A stretch of DNA of 64,000 nt from an uncultured Actinobaculum sp. (GTDB taxonomy: Bacteria; Actinomycetota; Actinomycetes; Actinomycetales; Actinomycetaceae), in NCBI GenBank assembly GCA_938020505.1, contig CALIHR010000006.1, positions 1 through 64,000 of the forward strand, read 5' to 3'. The notes under the pieces were generated by a model. The model was not told the origin of the DNA, did not search any database, and was given only the letters and a program-made list of their open reading frames with translations. The translations under genes and the position numbers were made by a program. Numbering within the stretch: position 1 is the first letter of the stretch; each line of letters opens with the position of its first letter. Below are positions 27,538 to 35,826 of this stretch, piece by piece.

Positions 27538-28719
27538 GTGATGATGTGGCGAAACGGTGAGATAGTCTCACTCGGAAAGACATGGGACGGATGCGTCGAA
27601 TGCCAGGTGCTCCTCGACGACGGCGAAGAGGCCCGGGCCCTCGCCTACACGCGGCTGGTGGGCCGTCCGGAGACGGGCCAGCGGGCCGTTCTCACCGCCT
27701 CCGCGGCGGTCAGGGGCCTGGGAACGGGGGGCTACCTCATGGTGGCGGCCCTGCCGGACAATTTGCCGCCGGATCCGCAGCCCGGGCCCGGGCACATCGT
27801 CAAGGCCCGTTACACCCCGCTCCAATACATGACCCTGGGGGCCGACGAGCAGGAGTCCGAGTGGCACGAGGCCCTTCGAGAGGCCGACTCAATCGAGGGC
27901 ATGCCCGTTCTCGTCGCCGATCTTCACTCAGCCGTCCCCGCGGCGGTCGCCGCGGTCCGCGCGAGTCGGCCGGGGGCGCGCATCGCCTACATCATGGACG
28001 ACGGCGCGGCCCTGCCCGCCTGGTTCTCGCGCGCCGCGGCCGCCATGAGAGAATCCGGCGACATCGTGGGAACCATTTCCTGCGGCCAAGCATTCGGAGG
28101 CCAGCTGGAGGCCGTCAACGTCCACACGGCGCTGCTTGCGGCGAGGATCGTGTGGGAGGCCGACGTCGCCGTCGTCGCCCAGGGCCCTGGAAACCTCGGA
28201 ACCGGCACGAAATGGGGATTTTCGGGAACGAAGGTCGGCGAGGCGCTCAACGCGGCCGCGGCCTTGGGAGGCGTGCCGATCGCCCTGCTGCGCATGTCGA
28301 ACGCCGATGCCCGCGGGCGCCATTTCGGCCTGTCCCACCATACGCACACGGCGCTCAGCCGCGTGGCGCTGGTTGAGACCCTCTGCCCGTGCCCCGTCCT
28401 CGACGGGCCGGAAGCATCCGATTCAGGTTCGCCGGCCGATTTTCACCTGTCGCACGATTCAGGTTCACCGGCCGAGCCGCAGCCGCCGAAGCTGTCTTCC
28501 CTCATCGGAGAGGACGTCCGCCGGCTCTTGGCCTCCCAACTCGACTCTCTCTTTGAATGCGAGAGGCTCAAGCGGGTCGACGTGCCGACGGACGGCCTGG
28601 ACGAGGTTCTCGCTTCCTCTCCCGTGCCCCTGCGGACGATGGGGCGCGGGCTTACCGAAGATCCCCTCGCGTTCCTCGCAGCCGGCGTCGCCGGCTACGC
28701 TGCGGCAGACGCGCTGTGA
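27538..28719 (+). CDS. DUF3866 family protein
   Basis: A 393-residue protein of the actinobacterial DUF3866 family; no function is known. Hallmarks are WRNGEIVSLGKTWDGC, ALAYTRLVGRPETGQRAVLTASAAVRGLGTGGY, VVAQGPGNLGTGTKWGFSG and FGLSHHTHTALSRV, the last two being Gly/His-rich motifs that look like an active or binding site. GTG 27538 is directly followed by two ATG codons, any of which may be used. There is no ribosome site, and a TAGGCT hexamer at 27527 suggests a leaderless transcript. A linker repeats DSGSPA twice. Confidence 0.8.
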   Translation: MMMWRNGEIVSLGKTWDGCVECQVLLDDGEEARALAYTRLVGRPETGQRAVLTASAAVRGLGTGGYLMVAALPDNLPPDPQPGPGHIVKARYTPLQYMTLGADEQESEWHEALREADSIEGMPVLVADLHSAVPAAVAAVRASRPGARIAYIMDDGAALPAWFSRAAAAMRESGDIVGTISCGQAFGGQLEAVNVHTALLAARIVWEADVAVVAQGPGNLGTGTKWGFSGTKVGEALNAAAALGGVPIALLRMSNADARGRHFGLSHHTHTALSRVALVETLCPCPVLDGPEASDSGSPADFHLSHDSGSPAEPQPPKLSSLIGEDVRRLLASQLDSLFECERLKRVDVPTDGLDEVLASSPVPLRTMGRGLTEDPLAFLAAGVAGYAAADAL

Positions 28720-28724
28720 CGAAT

Positions 28725-28790
28725 CGCTTCACGCGTTGAGGCGCGCCGCTTCACGCGCCGCGACCCGCCGCTTCACGCACCTGCGCCGCC
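28725..28790. repeat. three 22-base tandem units
   Basis: CGCTTCACGC recurs exactly every 22 bases, at 28725, 28747 and 28769, with the second half of each unit diverged. It fills the gap between the convergent DUF3866 and dehydrogenase genes. Confidence 0.6.
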
Positions 28791-28801
28791 CGCGTCCTCC
28801 G

Positions 28802-29839
28802 CTACGGCGTGAGGATGTACTTCGATCCGACGCCGCGGGCCATGTCCTCCAAGCTCTCGACGAGCGCCTCCAGCGGGCGGACCTCGGTGCACAGGGTCAT
28901 CCCGTCGAACTTGCCGGACGAGAGCAGCTCCACCGCGATCTGAACGAAGCGCGGCTGATGGTGGTAAACGCCCTTGAGCGTGTACTCCTTGTAATGCATG
29001 TCCGAGGAGTCGACCTGGAACGGGGCGTTCTTCGGGGTTCCGCCGAAGAGCACGGCCGTTCCGCCGGGGCGCAGGCACAGAACGGTCTGTTCCCACACGT
29101 TCGGCAGCCCGACGGCCTCGATGGCGACGTCGGCGCCGCGTCCGCCGGGCGTCAGCGGCCGGATCGCCGCCGCGCATTCTTCGGGCGTTTCCAAACCGGT
29201 CAGGTCGACGACGGCGGAGGCCCCCGCGGCCTCGGCCTGGGCGAGGCGGCCTTGCGAGCGGTCGGCCACGATGACCGTCGCTCCGCGCAGCTGCGCCAGC
29301 CTCAGGTACATCTGGCCGATCGGGCCCGCGCCGTTGACCACGACGGTGTCTCCGAGCGCGATTCCCGATTCGTGCATCCCGTGGACCACGGTGGACAGGG
29401 GCTCAAGCGGGGCGGCCGCCTCGAAGGCCAGGGTGTCCGGGATCGCGTACGTGTTGCGCTCGACGATCGCGCGCGGCACGACGATCTGCTCGGCGAAGGC
29501 GCCGTTGAGATACTGGAGGTTTTCGCACAGCGACTCGCGCCCGATGGTGCACGCCCAGCAGTGGCCGCACGGGGCGGTGTTGGCGGCGACGACCCTCTGG
29601 CCGACCTCGAAGTCGGTCACGCCCTCGCCCACCTCGGAGACGATCCCGGAGAACTCGTGGCCGAAGCGGGCGGGCAGCGCGGGAAAGAGGGTCGGATGCC
29701 CCCGCCGATAGGATTTCAGGTCGGTTCCGCACGTGGCGGCGGCCTTGATGTCCACGGCGATCTCGCCCGGGCCGGGGTGCTCGGCGGCAATGTCCTCCAA
29801 GCGCAGATCGCCGGGGCCGTAAAACATGTAAGCCTTCAC
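28802..29839 (-). CDS. zinc-dependent medium-chain dehydrogenase
   Basis: A 345-residue oxidoreductase of the alcohol/sorbitol/threonine dehydrogenase type. Catalytic zinc ligands are Cys37 (ATCGTDLKSY) and the His61-Glu62 pair (RFGHEFSGIV); the structural zinc ligands are Cys91, Cys94, Cys97 and Cys105 (APCGHCWACTIGRESLC). The Rossmann motif is VVNGAGPIGQMYLRLAQ, and the Asp in VIVADRSQ favours NAD. The substrate may be a polyol or sugar alcohol, but nothing nearby fixes it. It starts at ATG 29839 and appears monocistronic. Confidence 0.87.
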   Translation of the reverse strand: MKAYMFYGPGDLRLEDIAAEHPGPGEIAVDIKAAATCGTDLKSYRRGHPTLFPALPARFGHEFSGIVSEVGEGVTDFEVGQRVVAANTAPCGHCWACTIGRESLCENLQYLNGAFAEQIVVPRAIVERNTYAIPDTLAFEAAAPLEPLSTVVHGMHESGIALGDTVVVNGAGPIGQMYLRLAQLRGATVIVADRSQGRLAQAEAAGASAVVDLTGLETPEECAAAIRPLTPGGRGADVAIEAVGLPNVWEQTVLCLRPGGTAVLFGGTPKNAPFQVDSSDMHYKEYTLKGVYHHQPRFVQIAVELLSSGKFDGMTLCTEVRPLEALVESLEDMARGVGSKYILTP

Positions 29840-30055
29840 ACGGTGTCCTTTCCGACGTCGCGCGCCTGCGTGACCGGACGGCGACGCCTTCCGTACGCGG
29901 ACGCGCCGTCGCGCCCGCCGTCCGGCCGTGCGCCGGACACGTCGATCTTATCGAAGACTGCCGGATTTTAACGAAACGGCCGGGCCGTATCGACGCCCGG
30001 CGGGCGCGGCGAAGGCTCCCGCGCGCTTCGAGCAAGCTCAATCGGCGTTCGGGCC

Positions 30056-30145
30056 GCTTCGGCGCCTTCGCTGCGCAGACCGACGATCGACGCCCGCCGC
30101 CCTGGATGCTTCGGCGCTTTTGCCGCGCGGAACCGACGATCGACG
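30056..30145. repeat. 37-base imperfect direct repeat, 52-base period
   Basis: Units 30056-30092 and 30108-30145 share the start GCTTCGGCGC and the end CCGACGATCGACG. They lie in the 360-base gap (29840-30200) between the dehydrogenase and ribY; no gene is visible in that gap. Confidence 0.6.
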
Positions 30146-30157
30146 ACGTCGGTTCCG
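30128..30157 (-). terminator. perfect 11-pair hairpin after ribY
   Basis: CGGAACCGACG (30128-30138) pairs perfectly with CGTCGGTTCCG (30147-30157), 44 bases beyond the ribY stop. It probably ends the rib operon, although the T-tract is poor. Confidence 0.5.
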
Positions 30158-30200
30158 TCCGTCATCCTATCGGCTGGGGCTGGGTGCGGCAATGGGCCGG

Positions 30201-31181
30201 TCAGTCGAGCGAGATGTGGGCCTGAGAGACCTCGACCCGATTGCGCAGGAATCCCGCTTCCTTCATGAACTCGGCCATCTTCTGCCACTTGGCGGAATCC
30301 TGCGCGCCGAACTTGCCCGCCCCGTACAGCTTCATCGAGGCGGACAGGACCTTGGACGCGGTGGCGCGCTGCTTCTTGTCGGCGAGTGCGGGAACGCGCT
30401 TGCGCACGATGTCGAGCGTCTCCTCGGGGTGGGCGCGCATGTATGCGACCGCCTTGGTCAGGGCGGCGAGGATCTTGCGCTCCTTCTTCGAGCCCTTCTC
30501 CTTGAACGAGTCGAGCGAGCCGAGGCCGGCGCCGACGAGCGGGATTCCGCCGTCGACGGGGTCGATCGTGCGAACCGGGACGCCTTGCGCTTCGATGGCG
30601 ACGGCGTCGGAGTTGACGAAGCCGATGACGGCGTCGACCTTCTTCGAGGTCAAGGCTGCCGTCTGCGTGTACCCGATGAACTGAATCTTCACGTCCGACT
30701 CGGTCAGGCCGTTGGCCTTGAGCATGGCCTGCAGGCTGAAGTAGTTCTCCCCCGCCTTGCCCGGCAGCCCGATGGTCTTGCCTTTGAGGTCCGCCGCGGA
30801 GTGGATGGCCGAATCGCGCGGGACGATGACCTTGACCGGGTAGGTCTGATACATCGTGGCCCAGTTGTACACTTTGATGCCGTTGGATCGATTTTGCAGC
30901 ATTTCGTCGCCGCCCGCGACGACGACGTCCTCGGTCCCCTGCTCGAGCGCGCCGAAAAGCGACTCTTGGGCCCCGTGATGGCGCAGCGTGACGTTCACTC
31001 CCTCATCCTCGAAATAGCCTTTGTCTTCGGCCACGTAGAAGGGCGCGAATTGGACGTCCGGCACGTAGGTCAAGCCGATCGTGATCTTGCCGCCCTCGGA
31101 GCCCTTGTCGTTTCCGCCGCATCCCGCGAGGCACAGAAGCGCCGCGGCGAGAAAGGCGAAGATTCTCTTCGTGGATTTCAT
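30201..31181 (-). CDS. ribY: riboflavin ABC transporter substrate-binding lipoprotein (RibY-like)
   Basis: A 326-residue NMT1/THI5-like solute-binding protein. The signal peptide ends in LLCLAGC with Cys21 as lipidation site. Conserved features are ITIGLTYVPDVQFAPFYVAEDKGYF, ALEQGTEDVVVAGGDEML and DLKGKTIGLPGKAGENY. The fold alone would suggest a thiamine-precursor transporter, but the operon is led by an FMN riboswitch, so riboflavin or a flavin precursor is the better ligand, as in the RibXY systems predicted in other bacteria. ATG 31181 has GGAAGGA upstream. A repeat-rich gap of 176 bases separates it from ribX. Confidence 0.8.
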   Translation of the reverse strand: MKSTKRIFAFLAAALLCLAGCGGNDKGSEGGKITIGLTYVPDVQFAPFYVAEDKGYFEDEGVNVTLRHHGAQESLFGALEQGTEDVVVAGGDEMLQNRSNGIKVYNWATMYQTYPVKVIVPRDSAIHSAADLKGKTIGLPGKAGENYFSLQAMLKANGLTESDVKIQFIGYTQTAALTSKKVDAVIGFVNSDAVAIEAQGVPVRTIDPVDGGIPLVGAGLGSLDSFKEKGSKKERKILAALTKAVAYMRAHPEETLDIVRKRVPALADKKQRATASKVLSASMKLYGAGKFGAQDSAKWQKMAEFMKEAGFLRNRVEVSQAHISLD

Positions 31182-31189
31182 CGGTTGTC

Positions 31190-31350
31190 CTTCCGTTCGG
31201 TCTTTGGGGTTTGGCTCGGCCGACATTCGGCGGCCGGGCCCGCTCGGCCCTGATCCGGCTTTCTTCCGTCCGGCCTGCGTTCGGTCTTTGCGGGCCGGCC
31301 CGTTCGGCCTGCAGCTGTACGGCCCGTTCGGATTTGCGCCGTCAGGCCCG
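31190..31350. repeat. CGTTCGG-containing degenerate repeats between ribX and ribY
   Basis: CGTTCGG occurs at 31194, 31278, 31301 and 31325, the last three 23-24 bases apart, with variants between. The array fills the ribX-ribY gap and contains no gene. Confidence 0.55.
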
Positions 31351-31357
31351 CCCGGTT

Positions 31358-32125
31358 TCATTCTTCGGCGCCTTCCCCGTCGAGGCGCGCTCCGGCGCGG
31401 CGTTCGAGCAAGCCGAAAAGGGTGTAGACGCACATTGCGCACGCGGCCAGGAGCGCGATCGCGGCGAACATCCCCGTCACGTCCGCCGAATGCTGCGCCG
31501 ACGTGAGCGTGAGCCCGAGCCCCTCTCCCCCGGTCACCATTTCGCCGACGACGGCGCCTGTGAGGCTCAGCGTGAATCCTGTGCGCAGCCCCGCCAAGAT
31601 CGAGGGCGCGGCCATGGGAAGCTCGACGCTGCGGGCCAGCCTCAGGCCGTGGGCTCCGTCGAGCCTGGCCGCGCCGAGCACGTCGGCGTCGACCCTGGAA
31701 ATGCCCGCCGCCGTTGTGACGATCATCGGGAAGACCACCATGATCGCGCAGAGGACGGTGATCGAAACCGTGCCGTACCCGATCCAGATCGTCAGCAGCG
31801 GCGCGACGGCGACGGCGGGAACGGCCTGCGAGGCCCCGATGTACGGCTGTACGGCGCGGGCGAAGGCGCCCCATCTGGCCAGAGCGTATCCGAGGGGGAC
31901 GCCGACGGCCGCGGCCGCGGATGCGCCGAGCAGCGCCTCTTCGAGGGTGGCCCACGTGGCGGAGGCGAGGTATCCGTCGCGCAGCCCTTCGTAGGCGCGC
32001 TTGGCGACCTCGGCGGGGGCGGGAAGGAAATTGGCGTTGACGAGGCCGAAGCGCACGGCCGCGTCCCATGCCAGCAGAAGCAGCAGGCCGAGCGCCGCCG
32101 GCGCCGCTGCGTTTTTCTTCCTCAT
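31358..32125 (-). CDS. ribX: riboflavin ABC transporter permease (RibX-like)
   Basis: A 255-residue inner-membrane permease of the SsuC/TauC/ThiX type. ATG 32125 is chosen for the GGAAGG upstream and the Arg-Lys-rich membrane start MRKKNAAAPAALGLLLLLAW. About six membrane segments follow. The EAA loop that docks the ATPase is visible (VDADVLGAARLDGAHGLRLARSVELPMAAPSILAGLRTG). It is the first gene after the FMN riboswitch and is followed by ribY. No ATPase gene is in this operon or nearby, so the transporter must borrow one or be incomplete. Confidence 0.82.
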   Translation of the reverse strand: MRKKNAAAPAALGLLLLLAWDAAVRFGLVNANFLPAPAEVAKRAYEGLRDGYLASATWATLEEALLGASAAAAVGVPLGYALARWGAFARAVQPYIGASQAVPAVAVAPLLTIWIGYGTVSITVLCAIMVVFPMIVTTAAGISRVDADVLGAARLDGAHGLRLARSVELPMAAPSILAGLRTGFTLSLTGAVVGEMVTGGEGLGLTLTSAQHSADVTGMFAAIALLAACAMCVYTLFGLLERRAGARLDGEGAEE

Positions 32126-32199
32126 CCCTTGCCTTCCCGGTCCATTCCGGGGCAGGGGCGAGCGCGGCCTGCGAAGCCTGGACGACGTCGCAGACAGCC

Positions 32200-32312
32200 G
32201 TGCGCCTCCCATCCGGACTTTGACCGTCGGTCAGGGAATTCCACCCTGTCAACCGCTTGCGCGGGTCGCGGACTGTCACCGCCGGTTCAGACTTTCACTG
32301 ACCCCGGAGCAC
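32200..32312 (-). ncRNA. FMN riboswitch (RFN element)
   Basis: Read on the minus strand, the conserved RFN segments appear in order: GGGGTCAGTGAAAGTCTGAA, CCGGCGGTGACAGTCCGCGA, a variable CCCGCGCAAGCGGTT arm, CAGGGTGGAATTCCCTGA, CCGACGGT and AGTCCGGATGGGAGG. It ends about 75 bases before ribX. FMN binding normally lowers expression. This is the strongest evidence that the downstream transporter handles flavins. Confidence 0.9.
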
Positions 32313-32328
32313 GTTTGTGTTCGTAGCG

Positions 32329-32356
32329 ATTATGCCATATGCGCGAGCAAACGCAA
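32329..32356 (-). promoter_or_regulatory. sigma-A-type promoter before the FMN riboswitch
   Basis: On the minus strand, TTGCGT (32351-32356), a 16-base spacer and CATAAT (32329-32334) lie just upstream of the riboswitch at a fitting distance for its transcription start. Confidence 0.55.
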
Positions 32357-32513
32357 GTTCGAGGCCGTCGGGGGCGAAGGCGGCCGTCCCGCGCGTTTGC
32401 CGGTTGGAGCTGTTGCTCAGAGCGGCTCCAGAAGCGAATCGGACGCAGGCCGGGCATCCGCAGCGGACCCAGTTGGGCACGGATCGCGGAACGCCGAACC
32501 CGCATCCGGCGGC

Positions 32514-33128
32514 TCAATCTGCCTCGGCCGCGCGGACGCCCGGGCCGCCGGGCGCCGCCAGGCGTCTGGCGGCCTCAACCACCGAGGCCCTTCTGCGCCG
32601 ATGCTCGTTTTCGTCGATCGGCTTGGAGACCATCTCGGCAACTTGCGGGACGGCCGCCCACCACCCGGCGAGCGAAAGGATGAGGAAGGCCAGATGGTCG
32701 GCGTCGATTGCCTCAGTCAGTTGGCCGCGACTCTGCCCTTCGGCAACAGCCGACGCCTTCTCGCGATACCGAGCCAGGCGGTCGTCGTCGTTCGGAACGT
32801 CCGCGCCCAAGACGAGGCCCTCCCACAGGAGCAGCCGGCTGAGCTGAGGATGCTCGCGATGGTAGTCGTAAACGCGCCCGGCGTAGTCTCCGGCGTCGTC
32901 GACGGCGAACGAAATGGGAACGGCCCGGGCGACTTTCGCCATCTCCTCGCGCAACACGTGGGCGAAGAGCTCGCGTTTGGCCCCGAAGTAGTTGTAAACG
33001 CGCTCCTTGTTGACCCCTGCGGCCTTGGCGATCCGCTCGACCGTCGTCCCGTCGGGCCCGTGGGCCGCGAATTCATTGACGGCCGCCAAAAGTATCTTCC
33101 TTTTGGTTCCCTCGGTGTCCCAAGCCAT
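32514..33128 (-). CDS. TetR-family repressor, probably of the divergent MFS gene
   Basis: A 204-residue regulator. Residues 1-55 are a standard TetR helix-turn-helix (KRKILLAAVNEFAAHGPDGT, VERIAKAAGVNKERVYNYFG). The C-terminal ligand domain (HPQLSRLLLWEGLVLGA, LAFLILSLAGWW) is TetR-like. It starts at ATG 33128 with GGAAGGAATCG upstream. The 280-base gap to the divergent MFS transporter contains two palindromes with the same half-site, so it probably represses the transporter and perhaps itself. The inducer is unknown. Confidence 0.85.
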   Translation of the reverse strand: MAWDTEGTKRKILLAAVNEFAAHGPDGTTVERIAKAAGVNKERVYNYFGAKRELFAHVLREEMAKVARAVPISFAVDDAGDYAGRVYDYHREHPQLSRLLLWEGLVLGADVPNDDDRLARYREKASAVAEGQSRGQLTEAIDADHLAFLILSLAGWWAAVPQVAEMVSKPIDENEHRRRRASVVEAARRLAAPGGPGVRAAEAD

Positions 33129-33331
33129 GTCGATTCCTTCCTTTCCGAGCGGGGCGCCCCGCTCGAGGCGTCACGTTCGAGGCGCCGCGCCGTCGAAAGC
33201 CCGGCGTGGCGGCGCCCCGTGTTCCACGTTCGAATGCGGACGTCCGAGTTTTCGGCGTGCGGCCGCGTCAATCCGCGCGTCTGACGCAGTGCCTCCAGTT
33301 CGTGCGTTTGGCGTGGCGTCACACACCATCT

Positions 33332-33347
33332 CCAACGTGAACGTTGC
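33332..33347. promoter_or_regulatory. TetR operator candidate 1
   Basis: CAACG-TGAA-CGTTG is a perfect inverted repeat with a four-base centre. It has the same half-site and spacing as operator 2, whose centre lies 46 bases away. Confidence 0.6.
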
Positions 33348-33372
33348 TTTCTGAAGTCAAGACTACTACGGT
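33344..33372 (+). promoter_or_regulatory. candidate promoter of the MFS gene
   Basis: TTGCTT (33344-33349), a 17-base spacer and TACGGT (33367-33372) lie between and partly over the two operators, as expected for a repressed promoter. The -10 match is weak. Confidence 0.4.
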
Positions 33373-33374
33373 AA

Positions 33375-33396
33375 TTTCCAACGCTTTCGTTGGAAA
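33375..33396. promoter_or_regulatory. TetR operator candidate 2
   Basis: TTTCCAACG and CGTTGGAAA form a perfect 9-4-9 inverted repeat that ends at the MFS ribosome site. Bound repressor would block transcription of the MFS gene. Confidence 0.65.
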
Positions 33397-33407
33397 AGAG
33401 GTTTCCC

Positions 33408-34793
33408 ATGTCGCATTCAATCGGCCAGCCGTCTCCCCCAAACCCGTTTCCCCCAAACAGTTCCAATCGCCTTCCAGCCGCCGAGCCCTGCGGGCAATCC
33501 AACGCGAAGGACGATCGGCGCTTTTCAGCACCCGCGTCTGATGAATACCCATTCGCCGCCGACGTCGCCGATCGGCGCATCGTTTCCACGGCGGGCGAGC
33601 CGCGTCAAGCAAGTCAGGCAAGCGGAGCCGTCGCGGAGTTCCCGGCGGGCGCAGGAACCGTCGGCCTGCTCGTGTTCACCGCCCTCGTCGTCGTCTCTCA
33701 GCTCTACGCGGCGATCCCGCTGGCCGACCCCGTCGGCGCCGCTCTCGGGGGCGACGCCGCCTTCGCCCTGTCAACCTGCTTCAGCGCGACGTACGCGCTG
33801 GGCTTCGTCCTGTGGGGCCCTCTCGCCGACCATTTCGGGCGACGCCGAACGATGCTCGCCGGGACGATTCTGCTCACGCTGGCAACGGCCGGGTGCGCGG
33901 CGGCCCAGTCCGTTCCCGCGCTCGCGGTTTTGCGCGGGGTGCAGGGAATCACGACGTCGAGCTTCGCCCCCGTCGCCCTCGCCTACATCGCCGAAGCGGT
34001 CGAGCCTCGACGCCGCGCTTTGTCCATAGGGGCGATTTCCACGGCTTTCTTGGTGGCGGGAATCGTGGGGCAGGTTGTCCCGCAGGCGCTCGCAAACTGG
34101 GCCGGTTGGACGTCGGCGTTCCTGGTCAGCGCCGCGGTGCTGGCGCTGTGCGGGGCCGCGATCTTCGTTCTCGTACGCGAGCCTGGGCGCACGCCAGGCC
34201 TCGGCTTGGGCCGCCAGTTCCGGCAGATCGGCCGATTGATCCGCTTGCCCGCGATGCTGACTCTGTGCGCCGCACACATCACCCTTCTCATGTGCTTCAT
34301 CGCGATGTACACGGCACTTGGCGCGCACACGGCCTCGCTCGGGCTTTCCGACTCCGCGCTCACGGCGATTCGTCTGTGCGGGCTTCCGTGCATGTTCGCG
34401 GCACTGGCCGCCGGCCCTCTGGCTCGCCGGCGCGGGGTTTCCGGACTGGCTCGCGCCGGATTCCTCTTGGCTGCGGGCGGGCTCGTTCTGGAGGCGGCGG
34501 CTTCTTCCAATGTCGTCGCCCTCACGGCTGCAAGCCTTGTGTTCGTCGCGGGAACAGCCCTGGCCGTTCCCGCCATGATCACGCTTTTCGGCGAGGTGAG
34601 CGCGCCTCATAGGGCCAGCGGAATGGCGATCAACGGGCTCGTCCTTTTCATCGGGGCCAGCCTCGGCCCGCTTCTTGCGCGCAGCCTAGCCTTTCGCCCG
34701 CTGATGTTTTGCTGCGCAGCGACACTCGGCGCCGCCGCGGCGTGCCTCGTTGCCTTTTCGAAGATCCGCCGGACCGCGCCGGCGGCGAACTGA
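33408..34793 (+). CDS. MFS transporter (YnfM-like efflux)
   Basis: A 461-residue major facilitator with about 12 membrane segments after an unusually long hydrophilic N-terminal tail of about 75 residues. ATG 33408 has AGAGG upstream; an ATG 18 bases earlier is less likely. The MFS signature between segments 2 and 3 is WGPLADHFGRRRTMLAG, and RGVQGITTSSFAPVALAYIAE follows. It resembles YnfM/AraJ-type drug or metabolite exporters. Control by the divergent TetR gene suggests an inducible efflux pump for an unidentified compound. Confidence 0.85.
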   Translation: MSHSIGQPSPPNPFPPNSSNRLPAAEPCGQSNAKDDRRFSAPASDEYPFAADVADRRIVSTAGEPRQASQASGAVAEFPAGAGTVGLLVFTALVVVSQLYAAIPLADPVGAALGGDAAFALSTCFSATYALGFVLWGPLADHFGRRRTMLAGTILLTLATAGCAAAQSVPALAVLRGVQGITTSSFAPVALAYIAEAVEPRRRALSIGAISTAFLVAGIVGQVVPQALANWAGWTSAFLVSAAVLALCGAAIFVLVREPGRTPGLGLGRQFRQIGRLIRLPAMLTLCAAHITLLMCFIAMYTALGAHTASLGLSDSALTAIRLCGLPCMFAALAAGPLARRRGVSGLARAGFLLAAGGLVLEAAASSNVVALTAASLVFVAGTALAVPAMITLFGEVSAPHRASGMAINGLVLFIGASLGPLLARSLAFRPLMFCCAATLGAAAACLVAFSKIRRTAPAAN

Positions 34794-34887
34794 TGCGGTT
34801 CGGCGGACGCCGGAAGCCAGCACCGCGGCGCCGTCCAACGCCTCGGCACGGAACGGTGTCGAGACGCCGACTGGTATCGTGGCGCCC

Positions 34888-35041
34888 ATGGAGCGATCCG
34901 AGCTCTTCGTTCGCCCGGCGTCGCCCGACGACGCCGAAGCGTGTCGCCTTCTATCGCAAGAAAGGTTTCGTGCCCACTGGCGAGATCGGAAAGGCGAAGG
35001 GCATGCAGACAATTCGCATGGAGCGGCGCGGCACCTTGTAG
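34888..35041 (+). pseudogene. remnant of a GNAT acetyltransferase with internal deletion
   Basis: MERSELFVRPASPDDAEA (from 34888) is a typical GNAT N-terminus. A few bases later another frame reads VAFYRKKGFVPTGEIGKAKG, a typical GNAT C-terminal strand, ending at 35041. The middle 100 or so residues, including the acetyl-CoA site, are missing and the frame is broken. The remnant sits at the left border of an AT-rich island. Confidence 0.6.
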
Positions 35042-35343
35042 AGCCTATCGAGAGTCTGCGGGCATCTAGATGTGAATCGAGCATCCAGATGTACAGGTAA
35101 TTGGTTTGGCGATTTATTTGTTTGGAGTGCGCGCTTTCCGGATAACCTGCGTGTCGCCGTAGTCGCGCGGCATTCTTCCTGTCGACACCTTCGTGGGCAG
35201 CCGTAATCACAAGCAAACAACCTGGTCGGCCTTGCTTTAGAGATTCGATCTGTCTCTTCCACCGATCTATCTCTTCTATGGACCTGCTGACTATGAGAAA
35301 ATCTGGAAGGCTACACCGGGCAGAGGAACCAGAAGAGGACATC
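35042..35343. other. intergenic border of an AT-rich island
   Basis: About 300 bases without a convincing gene. Base composition changes to AT-rich here. Near 35065-35095 GCATCTAGATGT and GCATCCAGATGT are repeated, a possible trace of a junction. Confidence 0.35.
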
Positions 35344-35826
35344 ATGAGTGCTGATCTGTATAAGCGACGACGTGCGTTTGCTGGTGCAGCCTTCTCACAC
35401 GCTTTCATCCTGTCTGCAGTTATATTCGTATACCTAAGTTTTTTTTGGATACTGCGCCCATTTATCATAGTCATCTTCACCATTATTCCAGCTCTGTTTC
35501 TCGTTCCCTGCGTTTGCCTTGCTCTATCGAAGAAATTCAAATGCTATTTTAATCTTATATGGCTCCTATTTACGACTATTTTAATTTACGCTTTAAGTTT
35601 CTTTGCCGTACTTGTGTATATCATGATCTTTCGTCATATACCTCCGAATAAGTTCTTTTATTATGAACTTGAGATGGAGTGGCTTTGGAGTGTTTACGGC
35701 TACCCCACATGGGTATACGTCGCCGGACTCACAATTCGAGCCTTCAACAGACGAAAGTCAGCGCAGCTCAGGATAGCGAACTCGGACCAAGTAGATGGAG
35801 CTGACCTAAAGAAATCGTCTACTTAG
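35344..35826 (+). CDS. small AT-rich membrane protein
   Basis: A 160-residue protein of no recognised family. ATG 35344 follows AGAAGAGGA; an upstream in-frame start would add a hydrophilic 22-residue leader. Four hydrophobic segments are visible: about FSHAFILSAVIFVYLSFFW, PFIIVIFTIIPALFLVPCV, FNLIWLLFTTILIYALSFF and TWVYVAGLTI. The N-terminus carries KRRR and the C-terminus is hydrophilic, both probably cytoplasmic. The codons are far more AT-rich than in the housekeeping genes, which suggests transfer. It converges on the other small membrane gene. Confidence 0.6.
   Translation: MSADLYKRRRAFAGAAFSHAFILSAVIFVYLSFFWILRPFIIVIFTIIPALFLVPCVCLALSKKFKCYFNLIWLLFTTILIYALSFFAVLVYIMIFRHIPPNKFFYYELEMEWLWSVYGYPTWVYVAGLTIRAFNRRKSAQLRIANSDQVDGADLKKSST

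Noticed and set aside
28725..31350. CRISPR-like arrays from the periodic repeats near 28.7 and 31.2 kb
   Set aside because: Units are 22-24 bases with no separate spacers and strong divergence, and no cas genes are present.
32200..32312. TPP riboswitch, expected from the NMT1/THI5-like binding protein
   Set aside because: The conserved segments are those of the FMN element; no CTGAGA-type TPP core is present.
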